Assembly: GCA_029891345.1 (NCBI GenBank)
Contig: CM056997.1
Coordinates: 213,195,212-213,259,211, forward strand
Reading direction: 5' to 3'
Origin: Dryococelus australis
Lineage: Eukaryota; Arthropoda; Insecta; Phasmatodea; Phasmatidae
Length of the DNA stretch: 64,000 nucleotides
The translations under genes and the position numbers were made by a program. Shown here piece after piece: positions 34,635 to 46,419 of the stretch. The notes below the pieces were generated by a model. The model was not told where the DNA came from. It saw nothing but the letters and a program-made list of their open reading frames with translations, and ran no database searches. How positions within the stretch are numbered: position 1 is the first letter of the stretch; every line of letters begins with the position of its first letter.

Positions 34635-35560
34635 TTACAATCTCTTAATATCTTTATTCATCACCCACGAGTTGTGTGTCTTTGAGAAACACCTCCATCG
34701 AACCAAGGACATATCTTTTTTCCTTTTAATGATTTTATCAGTCAAATATTCATTTGGAGAATTAACTTTTTTCAGTTCATGTTTGTAAAAACCATGTTTA
34801 ATAGGTTGTCCATCATAGGTTTCTATGTAACACTCTGGGATGTGTTTGTCTAATTGAAATAATTGGAAACATTTCATAAGACCAATTAACTGAAGAATTT
34901 TCTCAAGGATGCCTTTCTGTTTCGATATACATATATATTCGCCAACTTTGAACTTTTGTTTTCTCTGTCAATGTTTTTCATTAAACTATTATCTGTAACT
35001 ACTTTGGGAGCCATCTTGATAGTTTTATGATATCTGGAATTATAAAATGTAAGTATTTAAGGTAAAACATCTACCCAGTTGTAAATCCCTTTCGACATGA
35101 AATGTTTATATATTAACTGCTCAATCGATTTGTTGTATCATTCTGCAACACTGGCTTTAAGGTCTGAATGAGTTTCGTTGTGATTAATACCATAATCTGT
35201 CATTAGTATCTGGAATGGTGTATAAAGAATTTGGTGCATCTGTCTGTTTGGAACAAATTTGGATTTCTGTCTTTCAAACCGGTCCTTATTGCTTCACTAA
35301 CATGTTTCCCAGTTTTGTTTTCAAAGGTATAGCCCTACCATATTTAGAATAAACAACTTGTATGGTTAAAATGTATTTTTAACCCTCGCTGTATTTGAAA
35401 AGCAATGCCATTTCACACAAATGCGCTTGAGAAAGATTATTTAACGCTTTAGTACTAATTATTCTTCAAGGATATTTTATCCTGGCTGGAGTGTGAAGTT
35501 CTTGAGAAATATTAATAAACTTCTTTGGAAATATAACAGTCTTCTTTCAGCTCTTCAATA
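34635..35560 (-). pseudogene. DDE integrase with chromodomain-like tail (Polinton B)
   Basis: Reading down from 35.5 kb there is an AHLCEMA segment where the first catalytic Asp is expected (His is seen), then VVYSKYGRAIPLKTK (~35.35 kb). Next come LMTDYGINHNETHSDLKASV, with the second Asp and, shortly after, the Glu in AE-stop-YNKSIEQ (~35.2-35.1 kb). FYNSRYHKTIKMAPKVVTD and an SH3-like part follow. The clean frame 34877-34635 has GQPIKHGFYKHELKK and the chromodomain-like VRWRCFSKTHNSWV. Chromodomain tails can steer integration to particular chromatin. Stops and frameshifts break the gene. Confidence 0.9.
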
Positions 35561-35599
35561 ATAGAAATAATTTCAATTGTATGTGAATTATTACCAAAT

Positions 35600-36257
35600 T
35601 CTCTCTAAGTGATGAGAAGTTTTGATCTATCGACCAAATCATTAGGATTATTCCAATATACAGGAGAAAACCGGTTGTCAATTTCTTCTTTATATATTCC
35701 ACTTCTGACAATATCTCCTATTAAACGTAGTTTTCGATGATTTTCATCTCCTAAATGGTTACTTGCATTTGTACAATGAAGTAGTTCTTTAGTTCTTTAC
35801 ATCTTTCCAAATCGGCATAGAAGTAATCATTTGGAACATTTAAAAATAATAATTCAAACAAGCCTTGACTTACTTCAGTTATGTAATCACCTAATCTAAT
35901 TCTATTATCAGACAAAAATATAATCATCAAATTTCCCAGAAACCATGTGTTTCCATTTCGATATAAACCAAATGGTATATCGCACATAGGTGAAGTATGT
36001 TTTAAAGCTAAATAACGACATGTTAAATGATAAATGGGTTGTTTTTTTCTTTTTCTTTAAATTTTCTTCGATTTAATTTCCAAAGGTGTTTCATTAGGCG
36101 AATTCAACACAGAATGTAATACATCCATTCTACTTGTAACAGGTTTAAATATTTCTGGGTTTATAATATCCTATTCTATATGGGCTTGTTTGGTTTTTAA
36201 ATATTTTTCCTTTGCAGCAGATATAACATTATGTAATTCCGAAACAGAGGCAGACAT
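35600..36257 (-). pseudogene. Minor capsid-type protein with conserved Polinton domain (element B)
   Basis: It starts at ATG 36257 (MSASVSELHNVISAAKEKYL), followed after a stop by PEIFKPVTSRMDVLHSVLNS, a coiled-coil-like region. The clean frame 35987-35751 (CDIPFGLYRNGNTWFLGNL, then GLFELLFLNVPN) matches in layout the segment near 14.3-14.4 kb of element A: a short strand pair, a G-L-x-x-L-L helix, then an acidic Y/D-rich helix. No PLA2 motif follows here; the next genes are on the other strand. Function is inferred from its Polinton context. Confidence 0.6.
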
Positions 36258-36589
36258 GTTTGATTATATTATATTAAATTTTAGCTATTTATGCATTAAT
36301 TAAGATGTTGCTTTCCGAACTGCTGCAATAGGTCGACTAACTGGTACACTAGATAGATTAGTTTGCACTATTTCAATCTTATCGACTTCACTTAAAAAGA
36401 GCATCCAATTTAGCTATAATTTTAACTCATAAATCATTACTAAAATTAATTGTTTCCAAATCATTTTGTTTTCTCAGATCTGTTTGCATAACTAAACCAT
36501 ATTTTTATTAATCAATCCATCACTTATATATTTTGTTATTTCTTCCATTTGTGTTTCAAGTTGTTTTGTAATACTAGCATTTACAGTTT

Positions 36590-37084
36590 CATGTACCTAA
36601 GAACAAATATTGTGGGCCTGGTATTAAATTTGCAAAACATCTGGTGCAGAATTATAAAGGAATAAACTATCTGGATAACGCTTGTAAAGAACAAAACATA
36701 GTTTATGATCGAACAAACAATTTGAAAGAAAGACATAGTGAATACAATTCTAGCTGATAAAGCAGCAAATATAAGGAAGACTCCGTCTACATCAACTGGT
36801 GAAAAGCTAGGTGCCTGAATAGTTGAAAAATTAATGCGCACAAAGGTTATAAATACATAGGTTTAAAACATTAAACTAAATGAAAAACAAAGAAAGGAGG
36901 TTTAATTCCATTCCTATTTCCAGCATAAACAGCTCTTGGATCAATCCTTGGATGAGTTTAGCTTATCAGTTAAATCAAAGGGTAAAGAAATGTATTTGAA
37001 ACCCTATAAAGTTGGACAAGGATGAAAAAACTCCAAACATGGAAAAAATACTGAAAGTCTTAAATTGTCTTCCAAAACATGCAT
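36590..37084 (+). pseudogene. Hydrophobic minor capsid protein remnant (element B)
   Basis: Fragments in several frames. They include KDIVNTILADKAANIRK and GEKLGA (~36.73-36.81 kb), a GGLIPFLFPA-like hydrophobic stretch (~36.90 kb) and MYLKPYKVGQG (~36.99-37.02 kb). The GG-hydrophobic segment followed by a YLKPY motif just before the protease is characteristic of a small Polinton virion protein. It reads directly into the protease region, so the two may have been adjacent or fused genes. Confidence 0.5.
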
Positions 37085-37400
37085 TAACAAACAAAGATAT
37101 TCATGTATTTGTAACAAAACTGGATATTCCCTAGTTATGTGGTGTGTATATGAGAGGCATTTTACCAAAATAACCAAATCTTCATTAGTGTATGATTGTT
37201 AATTTAGACTCGAAACAAAACGAAGTAACACATGGGGTATCATTAGTTAAAAAGTCAATCAATAATTGTATTATGACAGTATTGGTAATTTATGCCCTCC
37301 AATTGAATTATGTAATTATTTTAAAAACATGTAATTAAGGTGCAGGTACCAAATGGAACAATTACCAAATACAATAAATTGTGCACATTTTTGTCTAAGA
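37085..37400 (+). pseudogene. Adenain-like cysteine protease (Polinton B)
   Basis: Begins with LTNKDIHVFVTKLDIP (~37.09 kb), then in a shifted frame CGVYMRGILPK, MIVNLDSKQNEVTHGVSL with the His expected in the triad (~37.2-37.25 kb). YDSIGNLCPPIELCNYF comes next, and finally NCAHFCLRF with the likely nucleophilic Cys (~37.38-37.40 kb). Stops and at least two frame changes interrupt it. Unlike the copy in element A, the His position is retained. It directly precedes the penton gene. Confidence 0.78.
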
Positions 37401-37455
37401 TTTTTGTCTATAAATAGGATATTTAAGTAAGTGAAATATTAATCATATTAGTAAT

Positions 37456-38143
37456 ATGTCAATAACATTGATATTAGGTGGTAATGCATTGGTATTGCAT
37501 GTGGTATATTTCCCTTTGTTGGAGTTAGATGGAGAATGGCACATATGTCTAATCATATTCATTACTTACAACAGTATACGAAACATTGATATGCATAACC
37601 AATCATTTTGTTTAACAATGGTGAAAAACCTACAAGATTGTGATATCGATAGGATCTTATGAGTTGGATGACTTAGAAACATTCATTAAAGCAGCATTAC
37701 CTAAATATGTGCATTTCCAATTATGTGGAACTCCAAATATGTTAACTAGTGCGATGTATAGTAACATTGATATCGATTTCTTGGAAGACAATTCAATTGC
37801 AAATATGTTAGGCTACGAACAGATAGTGTATCCCACTAATAAATTACACAAATCATCAAATCAGGTTAATATATAATCGGTAAATGTAAGTCATATAAAT
37901 GTTAATATTGTAGGTGGTCCTTTTTTGAATGGGAAACCAACAAATATACTTCATGAATTCACATGTATGGTGGCTCCAGGATACAAAATAATTGAAAAAC
38001 AAAATACATTGATATATCATCCAGTAATAGTGAGTCGTGTTGATAAAATAGTTGTTACAACTGGCAAACAAGATGGTAAACTTATTAATTTTAGAAACAA
38101 AGAAATTATCACGCATTTACATTTTAAAAAGTTGTATGAATAG
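37456..38143 (+). pseudogene. Penton (single jelly-roll) protein of Polinton B
   Basis: The best preserved Polinton gene here. It starts at ATG 37456 (MSITLILGGNALVLHVVYFP, then ELDGEWHICLIIFITYNSI). A frame change falls at about 37.64-37.66 kb (IGSYELDDLETFIKAALPK), followed by LGYEQIVYPTNKLH, a TAA at 37874-37876, then PFLNGKPTNILHEFTCMVAP and a clean end at 38143. About 228 codons in total. The YNSI-turn and the GSYE-x-x-x-x-E-x-x-I-K-x-x-L segment are typical of Polinton penton proteins. It is followed on the same strand by the MCP gene. Confidence 0.82.
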
Positions 38144-38325
38144 TACTATTCATTGTATATTACAATCAAAATTTGTATTGTGTATAACACACAATACAGG
38201 TGATAAGTATGTATTTATTTTAAGAAATATCTCACTAAGGAACTTATTTCGAAGAAAGAAAATATAAAAATTTGTAAACACATGTATTGAACACTCACTG
38301 CAAATAAGTTACCCATTAAGCTAAC

Positions 38326-39603
38326 ATGAGGCAACAAAATGATTTTTAAAAGAATTGGGATATACAGTTAATCGAAATAGAAGACATACTTAATGTCGAA
38401 GAACCGATCAGTTATGAAAATGCAATCACAAATACTGAAATACATGTGTTTGAACCACCACAAGTTGGTCTGTATGAATTTCCATCGGAAATATGGATTT
38501 CAATACAAAATCATAATATTTATACATTACCGTCGAAATCAAGTTTAAGGTTTATATGAACAATTAAAAGAAACAGTCGATACAAGCAATCCAGTTACTA
38601 CAAAAATAGCAAGATATAGAATACTTCATTTATTCATTAGAATTTCATGTTTGCTAAATCAAGTAGAAATCGATCAGAGAAAAGATGTTGGATTTACTTC
38701 CATAATAAAAAAAACTATGTCTCTCAAACTGTAAACAATTTTTATATAGGTCTGATAGTTGGGTGGAGCATTGATAGCAATTATTCACTAAAAATAAATC
38801 CAGTTGGAAAAAATGAAATTGTTATACCATTAAGCATGGTTGTAGGCATTTCTGAAGACTACAAAAACTTTTTTAAATGCTAAACAAGATTTAATTATTC
38901 TGTTTGCTAACACTCATTTGAATGCCTTATATGATACAGCTAATATCGAGGAAGGTATAGGTTTTAAATTAAACTGTGTCGAATGTCTAGTGCTACATGT
39001 TGAAATTAACATACATGATCATGTAAAGTTTTAAAAATATATCGAAAAATGGAAGAATTGAGACATTGCAAACAGATCATGGCCTCTGGAATCCTTTTCT
39101 ACTCTACCAACAACACAAAAATTAGTATGGCATGTGAAATGAAGTTTTTTGGCTGAGAAACCACAATTTTTTGTCATATGTTTTTAAACCAACTGAAAAA
39201 AAAAAATTTAAAAGCAGATCGATCAATATTCGATAATTGTGAAATGAAAAATATTAAATTATATCTAAACAGCCAAGCTTATCCCTATGTTGATTTTAAT
39301 GCGAATTTCGATAATATGTAATTCCTTATTTGCCATGATATGTATACAAAGTTTCAGGAATCATATATTAACAAAATGAGTTCACCGATACAAGAATCCA
39401 AAACCTCTAAATGTAGAGGAGCATTATTTGTATTTGATGTAAGCAAGCAAGACAACACAATTACCAAGAGCATAATTGATTCATGAATTGAAATAATTGA
39501 AAATATACCCATTCCAGAAAATGCTGAAGTGTTTGCTTTGATAATTCGCAATAGATTAGCAAGTTACAATGTAAGAAATAGGCTGGTGAAAATAATGAAT
39601 TGA
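38326..39603 (+). pseudogene. Major capsid protein (double jelly-roll) of Polinton B
   Basis: It starts at ATG 38326 (MRQQNDF). Landmarks are ILNVEEPISYENAITNTEIH, PPQVGLYEFPSEIW, YEQLKETVDTSNPVTTKIAR (38.55-38.61 kb), FANTHLNALYDTANIEEGIG (~38.91-38.96 kb), and PLESFSTLPTTQKLVWHVK (~39.09 kb). Then come FDNCEMKNIKLYLNSQAYPY (39.23-39.29 kb), ALFVFDVSKQDNTIT (~39.43 kb) and ALIIRNRLASYNVRN (~39.54-39.58 kb). The F-D-N-C-x-M-K-N-I block corresponds to the middle of Polinton MCPs. About 425 codons, with several stops and frame changes. Confidence 0.85.
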
Positions 39604-39689
39604 GTAAATATGAGAAGAACCACAGCTATGGCGAGATGTTTTGCAATGTACAAGGATTTATGTCTCCAGATAAATTGATCATTAAATAA

Positions 39690-40730
39690 TTTACTATTAT
39701 TGATATGGAAGAACATACAACTGTTTTCACCTTCAAAGCACTATTTACTGGAAATATTTAACTCCTTAATACAAGAAAACTAATAAATGGGTTACTAACA
39801 ATCTCCATGATTTAAAAAAGGTAAAGAGTAGGTTATAGAGTATGAGAACCTTGAATATATTTGCAAACATTACCTAAATTATTGTTAAGTATACATAGGT
39901 GCACTCGAGCAAAAACACATTTTATAAGTGTGTGGCATGGGAAAGTAACAGATATTCCAAAATAATGTAATTGCCCATTGTTCAAACAATTAAGTAAAAC
40001 ACACAGAGGAAAACTCTAAATTAATACTACATGGGCAATGATGTCTGACTGGGGTGAAATAGATTATGATGATTTTCCATGGGTATTATACGAGTGATAT
40101 GGCACTATTTGGGATGAGAGAACATTGTGAAATATAGAGTGAAATTTATTAAAAAGTATTCGAGTGTATGTAATCCAAATATTTCTTAAAATATTGTTCA
40201 ACAAGACAGTGAAATCATCTGTTCGTGCATACATAAATCGAAGTGTAAATTGAATATCAGCAAGTTATTATCATGTTGGAGTTAACCATTAAAGCTAGTC
40301 TCAGAAAGAAATAGTTTTAGTATATTTTAGACATTCCTACTGTAAATATGTCTTTCTTCCACCCAACTGGTATTTGCATCTCAGTCACCCCTCGAAACTC
40401 AAGTGTGAATCACTCTTGTTTGTCTAACGGAATAATACTTCATTTTGGAGAGATATTCAATGTCCCTTAGAGGGTGAAAATGTAATGATTTAATATCTTG
40501 TCAATTTCTGGGGAAAAAAATGTTCCGTATGCCACATGAGTCCGAATGTAAGTATTCCAGCGAGCATCGAAGAAGTGTATTCACACTTTAATGAAACTTT
40601 TCCTGATTTACCGGAATGTATAATTCCATGCACCTGAGTACACAATAAAATTATAGCATTTAAACAGATGACAATACTATAAGTATTGCCAAAGAGAGAA
40701 TGGAAAAGATATGATGTAAAAAAAATGTTT
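39690..40730 (+). pseudogene. Unidentified gene between MCP and PolB of Polinton B
   Basis: Protein-like stretches continue past the MCP on the same strand: MEEHTTVFTFKALFTGNI (~39.70 kb), THFISVWHGKVTDIP (~39.91 kb), and MSDWGEIDYDDFPWVLYE then GTIWDERT (40.04-40.13 kb). Further on are RNNTSFWRDIQCPLEGENV (~40.43 kb) and CHMSPNVSIPASIEEVYSHF (40.53-40.59 kb). They are separated by stops but show acidic, aromatic-rich, non-random composition. No family was recognised. The fragments may belong to one or two element-specific genes, or to the N-terminal part of the polymerase region. Confidence 0.35.
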
Positions 40731-41099
40731 TTGTAAAAACACAGTGATGAGAAAATGTTTTCTGTATGCAAATGTAAGAAAAATGTAACAAAATAAATGG
40801 TTTGTAATATTCCCATATTCTGGCCATCAAATTTTATGTAAACTTCGTTTGCATGTATTTAACAGTCAAATCTAATGTGTTTGCACATAAAGGTTTGTGT
40901 GGGATAATGATTACGCAAACCTTTAGTAATTTTAAAGCAATTTAATAACATAAAATTCTGTAAATGTTATATAATTCAGACATATTGTGTTAAACGAATA
41001 ATATAGTTGAATTGCTTCCTAGAATTGCATATCTATAACTACCTATAAAAGGTGTATGCCATGCAGTGTTATTCTAGTCTTGGAATTCTATGTAAGCAA

Positions 41100-41905
41100 T
41101 AATGTCTTTCTGTGTTGCTTCTAGGGTAAAGAAATTACGGTTCTGCGGAACATATGATGACATGAAAGAACTAGCTGTGGAATGAAAAATTCACAAAAAA
41201 GTTTCAGTGTAATTTCTGCCAGAAGCAATTTCTCGGAGTGATGCTATAAACAGTCATTATAAAACTTGCAACACTGGTTCTCCACCTTCATAATCTGCTC
41301 CACAATCTACTCCACAATCTGCTCCATAATCTGCTCCACAATCTTATTCACAGAGTCCACATACTGCAAAACAATTAACATTTCCAGCTCGACCCACTAA
41401 ATTACCTCCACAAATTCTTTATGTTAATTTAGGGATGAAAAGTAATTCGATTTCCAACTCTCCAGCTTCAATGATAACTTCATCATCCAATCTCAGATAC
41501 GAGATACTGGCTAGCACATTTGCTGGCAGGCTAACTGATGTGCAGATAGTTATTAATAGGCTTAACAGTGATGTAGACTTTTCTCATTTTTTCACAAGGT
41601 GCAGAATTCCTTTGATAGATTTAACAAAACATCGCCCGACTTATTAGAATTAGTATAACAATAATGCATAAGTTCTTGAAATCCCTCACAGTGGAGGAAG
41701 ACGTTACCGAATCATTCTATTTCCAATGTAATTCCCTCCCTATCCTGCACTCATGCAACATTGGCAAACTTTATGACAATAATATATTACCTTAATTAAC
41801 AACCATACTTGAAGAATTTACTGCTTATGGAAGTGGCTGGACTTTACAGCTGATATCAAAAATGGATGTGCGTGTCCCCAATACAGGATGTTCACCACTG
41901 GTGGT
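41100..41905 (+). pseudogene. N-terminal part of Polinton-type DNA polymerase B, truncated
   Basis: A C2H2-like finger (SDAINSHYKTC, ~41.24-41.27 kb) is followed by a Ser-Pro-Gln repeat. Next come a Pro-rich linker and the clean frame 41435-41647 (LRYEILASTFAGRLTDVQIV). After a frame change come FYFQCNSLPILHSCNIGK and EEFTAYGSGWTLQLISKMDV (41.80-41.86 kb). The GSGW-x-L-x-x-I block with a following basic beta strand is a recurrent feature of the N-terminal region of Polinton polymerases. Nothing recognisable as exonuclease or polymerase domain follows, so the gene is cut at about 41.9 kb. Confidence 0.62.
41290..41350. repeat. 12-bp repeat encoding Ser-Ala-Pro-Gln units
   Basis: Four to five copies of CTGCTCCACAAT with substitutions, giving an SAPQ-type low-complexity linker in the PolB N-terminal remnant. 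Confidence 0.85.
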
Positions 41906-44900
41906 AAATACACTAATTAATTCAAGTTTATTTGTAATAAGAGGGCTTGTTATCCGGCGCTGCTTTATTACCCGCCTCACTTCACCCTGATTGGCTCTCA
42001 AGACCCCTGCTTTCAAGAGCTGCTCAAATCTCTTTACTTGCTCCAATGCACAGATTTTTTTGGTTCAAGGTTTTAATACAATTGGACATCCATAAATGTC
42101 CAGTTCTACTAAACCCAGGATGTGGGTAGAGCCTCTGAACTGCGAGGCTTGCCTCATGTCAGTACGATGTGTGTGTTAAACTTCCTCTGCAAACTTTGAA
42201 CTTCAAGTATTTCAGTGCTTCATTCAATACCTGCATGGTATTATAGAATTCATGTCAAATTTTTTTCTGCAAAACTACACTCAATAACATAATAATTTCA
42301 GCTCTGCTATATGCAACACCGCCAATGAGGTAGTTAAATGGCACAATAGTATCTAAGAGTAAATTAAACTGCCAGCTATAATATCAAGAGTGAACCAATC
42401 AACTGAAAGACAGTGTTTTAAAATAACTAATCTGAAATTCTAACAGCCAGCGAGCCAACGCCTCATCTAGAATCTGCTGAGAATAACAACTTCTCATAGA
42501 TTTGAGAGTAATGAGTTCATCTTCCTACGACATCAACCAAATGTTATCAATATCATTCCCCAGATGTGGAAGCAACGTCTTACTACATCCTAACAAAATG
42601 TGACATCAAACATGTAAAGTGTGATGGTTGAATACCTATTTAATGAATAAAGAACTTTTGTGAAACTCTGTTAATAAATATGAATGTAAATGTTGTATAT
42701 GGAAATAAATATTTTAGGATGAACGTAATTTTTGAATATGTAAATCAATATTTTTTGTTGTAAAATAAAAAAATGGGATGTAGGAAATGTATTTCAAACT
42801 GAATGTGTGTTTCATTAATCTCCAAACTGTAGATCTGTAAGTTTATAAAACATATACCGTAATGAAAGTGTGAGTCAATGTTTTCTTCAAAAAAATTGAA
42901 TAAAATATATGTTATTACTTTATCCTCTAGGGGTCGTAGCTTTGCAGTTCGTTTGGGTAAAGAAAATTTATTTATTCGTGGGTGTTAGCTTTTTACAGAT
43001 ATATCTTGAAAAATACATATAAATATAACAAAACAAAAATTACTTGGTTAATTGATATGTTTTTAGTGAGCAGAAATATTGGGATGTGAACTGATTATAT
43101 ACTTTTTCCTTCAGTTGATTTAACTAGTGTGTTTGTTCGCAACAGTTGGCGAATCACTTTAACTGCATTTCATAACAATGAACAATACTGTCTAGCTGTG
43201 AAATAAGTATGTGTGAATATCACCTAAAAAAGCGAAGTGGTTAATATTTAACACAGTAAGACTATTGATATTCGCAATGAGAAAACGATTTTGTGTCTTA
43301 ACAGAAAACAAGAAAAAAATTAATAATTTTGCTTAAAGTATACAGGGTTTAAAGACAAATGTAAAATGCAGTTAATTGGTATTAGCAAACACTGACGATT
43401 TTCACGAGATATTAAATATAACACATGCAAATGCCATTTACTCTATATATGTCTTTATTGTGTAAATCAGTGTATTTAGTGTTTATTGAGAAAGCAAATG
43501 TGTTTGACACTTTGCATGAAGCCTATGGGATTCCTACAGCTAGGACATGATTAGGAAACATATAATGCTAAACATTGCTAGCAGCCCTTGTCCCGAGTGA
43601 GACAGGCTGGTCGCTTGAAGACAGTCTGGAAGGGTGCTGCATTCCCCTTGACAAAGGAACGAGATCGTCGCTCATCCAACATTCTGCTTCATAGTTGAAA
43701 ATATGAACAAAGCTGTGGGTGGCTGGGAGGGGAGTAGTAGTGGTTCCTTCCAACCCCCACCCACGGTCAGGTAATCTCATTTTAGTCTTTCCTCAGTTCT
43801 GGTTGTACACACATCTTCGCTCTTGGCTGCTAGGGATTATCACTTCAACGTTCGTGTTCGGGAAGCCATTGCTTGCTATGCTTCTACTGCAACAGGAAAG
43901 GACCAGCTTACCGTCTGGCCGCCAGCCCGCTCGCTCGCCTGTCGAAACAACTCTCCCAGAACTCTCTTGGGATTACGCTCGGCCGGCTGTAGGAGCAGGA
44001 ACCCTGTGCTTCGCCTGGCTGCGACGACTACTCGCGACGCTCGCTAGGTGGTTTCTTCATTTATCTGCCTGAGGTTCGCACCTCGCTCACAGTCTTCGTA
44101 TTAATATTTTTCGAAATATTTCCTTTTTTCGTGTATTTAACCTTTGTAACGTAAAATTCAATAGGGGTTAGAATATTTTTACATGTGTTAATAAAGTAAT
44201 TTCTTTTTTAATAATCGTTGATTAGCATTTGTATTCTGTTTCTCTATGGGTGCTAACTATGGGAGTTGCTATGATTTTATTGGGATAGGTTATAGTGTTG
44301 AAATCTTTTCCTTAATTTGTATGTTTGAACATATATATATTTTTTTTCTAATCCGTGCGTTATTCGGATAGGATTTGTAAATGTGGATTTCTGAAGCTAG
44401 TCTATGTGTGTTCGCTTAGAGAATTTTTTCTTTTTTAACTTTCTCTGTGATACGTTTTCGACTGAGTTCTTGTTAAAACTATTTTGGCTCGATAAACTAC
44501 AATTGTGTTAAGTATATTAGTATTGATTTCATCATTTTTCTTCGACAAAGTTGCAGGGACTCAAATCGTTCCTAGATTTATTCATTTTGTGACAAATTTA
44601 TATGTGTTATTCATTCGAGTCATTCGCCTAGATCGTGATTATGTAGTATTTGTGAATTTTCTCACAAATTATGTGCAATAATTAAATGGTGAAAATTGTT
44701 AAAATATATCTTTGCAACAAACATTCAAAATGGTTGAAACTTTTACTTGTGAACTTTTTTCAAATTTCCCCTGGCACAAAGGTTTGATGGATCCTGACCT
44801 GCTCCAGGTATGGCGAGTCATGTGAAGGGTTGGGCGGGGAATAATTATTCCTCTCACAGAACCAGACAGGGCAGAGTTTCGGGAGAGTCCACAATTCAAG

Positions 44901-44989
44901 GGTAGAGCATTATTTTGCAAACAGGTCAACACTTTCAGGGCTAATGTTTGGAGGGTTAGAGGGGGAGGGGGCCACATGGCCTAAAAAAC
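41906..44989. other. Unexplained sequence within Polinton B
   Basis: This occupies the place where the rest of PolB should lie, up to the right inverted repeat. No polymerase motif was found in any frame. A GC-richer patch at 43.56-44.07 kb has overlapping short frames (43719-44072, 43823-44047) without a recognisable domain. It may be an insertion or replacement. Confidence 0.4.
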
Positions 44990-46419
44990 CCGGTCTGGTG
45001 TAGTGGAAGGGGTGGGGGAGGGGCTGTAGGCAGGCAGGAGCAATCTGACCAGTTCTCACTGACCAGTACCATGTCAGTTTGACGCCAACCTTGTCCTGGA
45101 TACAGGCATACATTGCTCTCTCCTCTGAAACACCGCTTCACCGGTCCCAGAGTTCTAGCAGGGTCCCGTGCGTAAATCGTAGGGTCAGGTGTTCAGCGGG
45201 CTTCACCTCTTATTAAGCGATAGTATCTTCTCCAGGCTTCAGTTATCATTTTAATACAAACATTTTTATAAGTTTTTAATTTATCAGGAAAAAATTCATG
45301 TGTTAAGTCATATATAATGCATCCGTTATTTTTTAATAATTTTATAAGCATTCGTCGTTCAAATCCAATTTCTGAGCATGGTCAGTGTGTTTGTTAACAA
45401 GTGCGGTGAATTTCCCAGACTTAATAGAAATTTGTGTTAACATTATTCAGCCCGATGTAGTATGTCTGTTATATTATGTAACTTTTTCTTCGAGGAAGTT
45501 TGATTACTTGTTAAAATATATACTATGTTTCTATAAAGTGTTGAAGAATAATGCTTTGCAGGATTAAGCCCTTCTTCACACCACCCGAGTCTCCTTATGC
45601 TTCAACGGAAATTGTGTTAAGAGTGAATTATTCTTACAATAGTGAAATTTAATTTTCCCAGGGAAATGAAACTTGCATTAAAAATCTGGATATTTTTTTA
45701 ATGAGAAGAGTTCAGGAAAACGAAATTAAATTGTTCATGGATAATAGCTCATTAAAAGTAGGGAAATGGGTTCTGTAATTCGTTTAGTGAGTCATATTCA
45801 GAGTTTTTGCCATAATTTCAACTCTGCCACAAGCTCCATGTATCTTAAAGCTTATAAGTTGTGCACATCAGACGCTGCAGTCATTCCTTGACTGACATCA
45901 CAGCCGAGAAGACGTGTTTTCGGAGAGGTGCTTATGCAATTTCATTAATTTATAAAATAGGATAGTCACATAGTTATAGTTCTCTCGTGTGTTACATCAA
46001 TGGTTTAATTTATTTGGAAATACTCGTTCTGTATTTAGATATATTCACATCTCTTTCCGCTCATTTCCGAGTTTTTCATCACAGTCTATAATCAAATGTA
46101 GGCCGACGCATACACAGGTTCTGTTTACTCCCAACACCTTGTTCAGCTTATAACGACATAAAAGGTATATCCAAGTCAGTGCTGCAGCGACATCCAGAGC
46201 GAATGGACGTATATTAAAATCACTAACTTTTAACCACAAATTCTTTGAATGTTTTCCTTTTTTACGCATGTCAATAAATAAATTCATTTTTTAATAATCG
46301 CTATTTAAGATCTGGATTCCATTTCAGAAATTCCTCTATGAGTGTTACCTACAGGATTCAATAAGCTTTTGTTGTTATAGGTCACCTGCCAAGCGGTGCT
46401 CAAAACAGCTTATAGGAGT
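44990..46419. repeat. Right long inverted repeat of Polinton B
   Basis: Reverse-complement partner of 31559-33010; similarity ends sharply at 46419 outside GGAGT. Confidence 0.9.

Larger units (their letters stand above)
31559..46419. mobile_element. Polinton/Maverick element B, ~14.9 kb, decayed
   Basis: Inverted repeats of about 1.45 kb (31559-33010 and 44990-46419) enclose Polinton genes: integrase (-), minor capsid protein (-), a second minor protein with protease (+), penton (+), MCP (+), unidentified gene (+), PolB N-terminus (+). The integrase lies near one end and PolB near the other, as in classical Polintons and unlike element A. No packaging ATPase was found, and most of PolB is missing. 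The TIR interpretation rests on the near-symmetrical placement of the repeats around the genes; no target duplication was seen. Confidence 0.83.

Noticed and set aside
40490..40816. 108-codon minus frame, hydrophobic, as a membrane protein
   Set aside because: It is the shadow of an AT-rich plus-strand remnant of Polinton B; hydrophobicity follows from the base composition.
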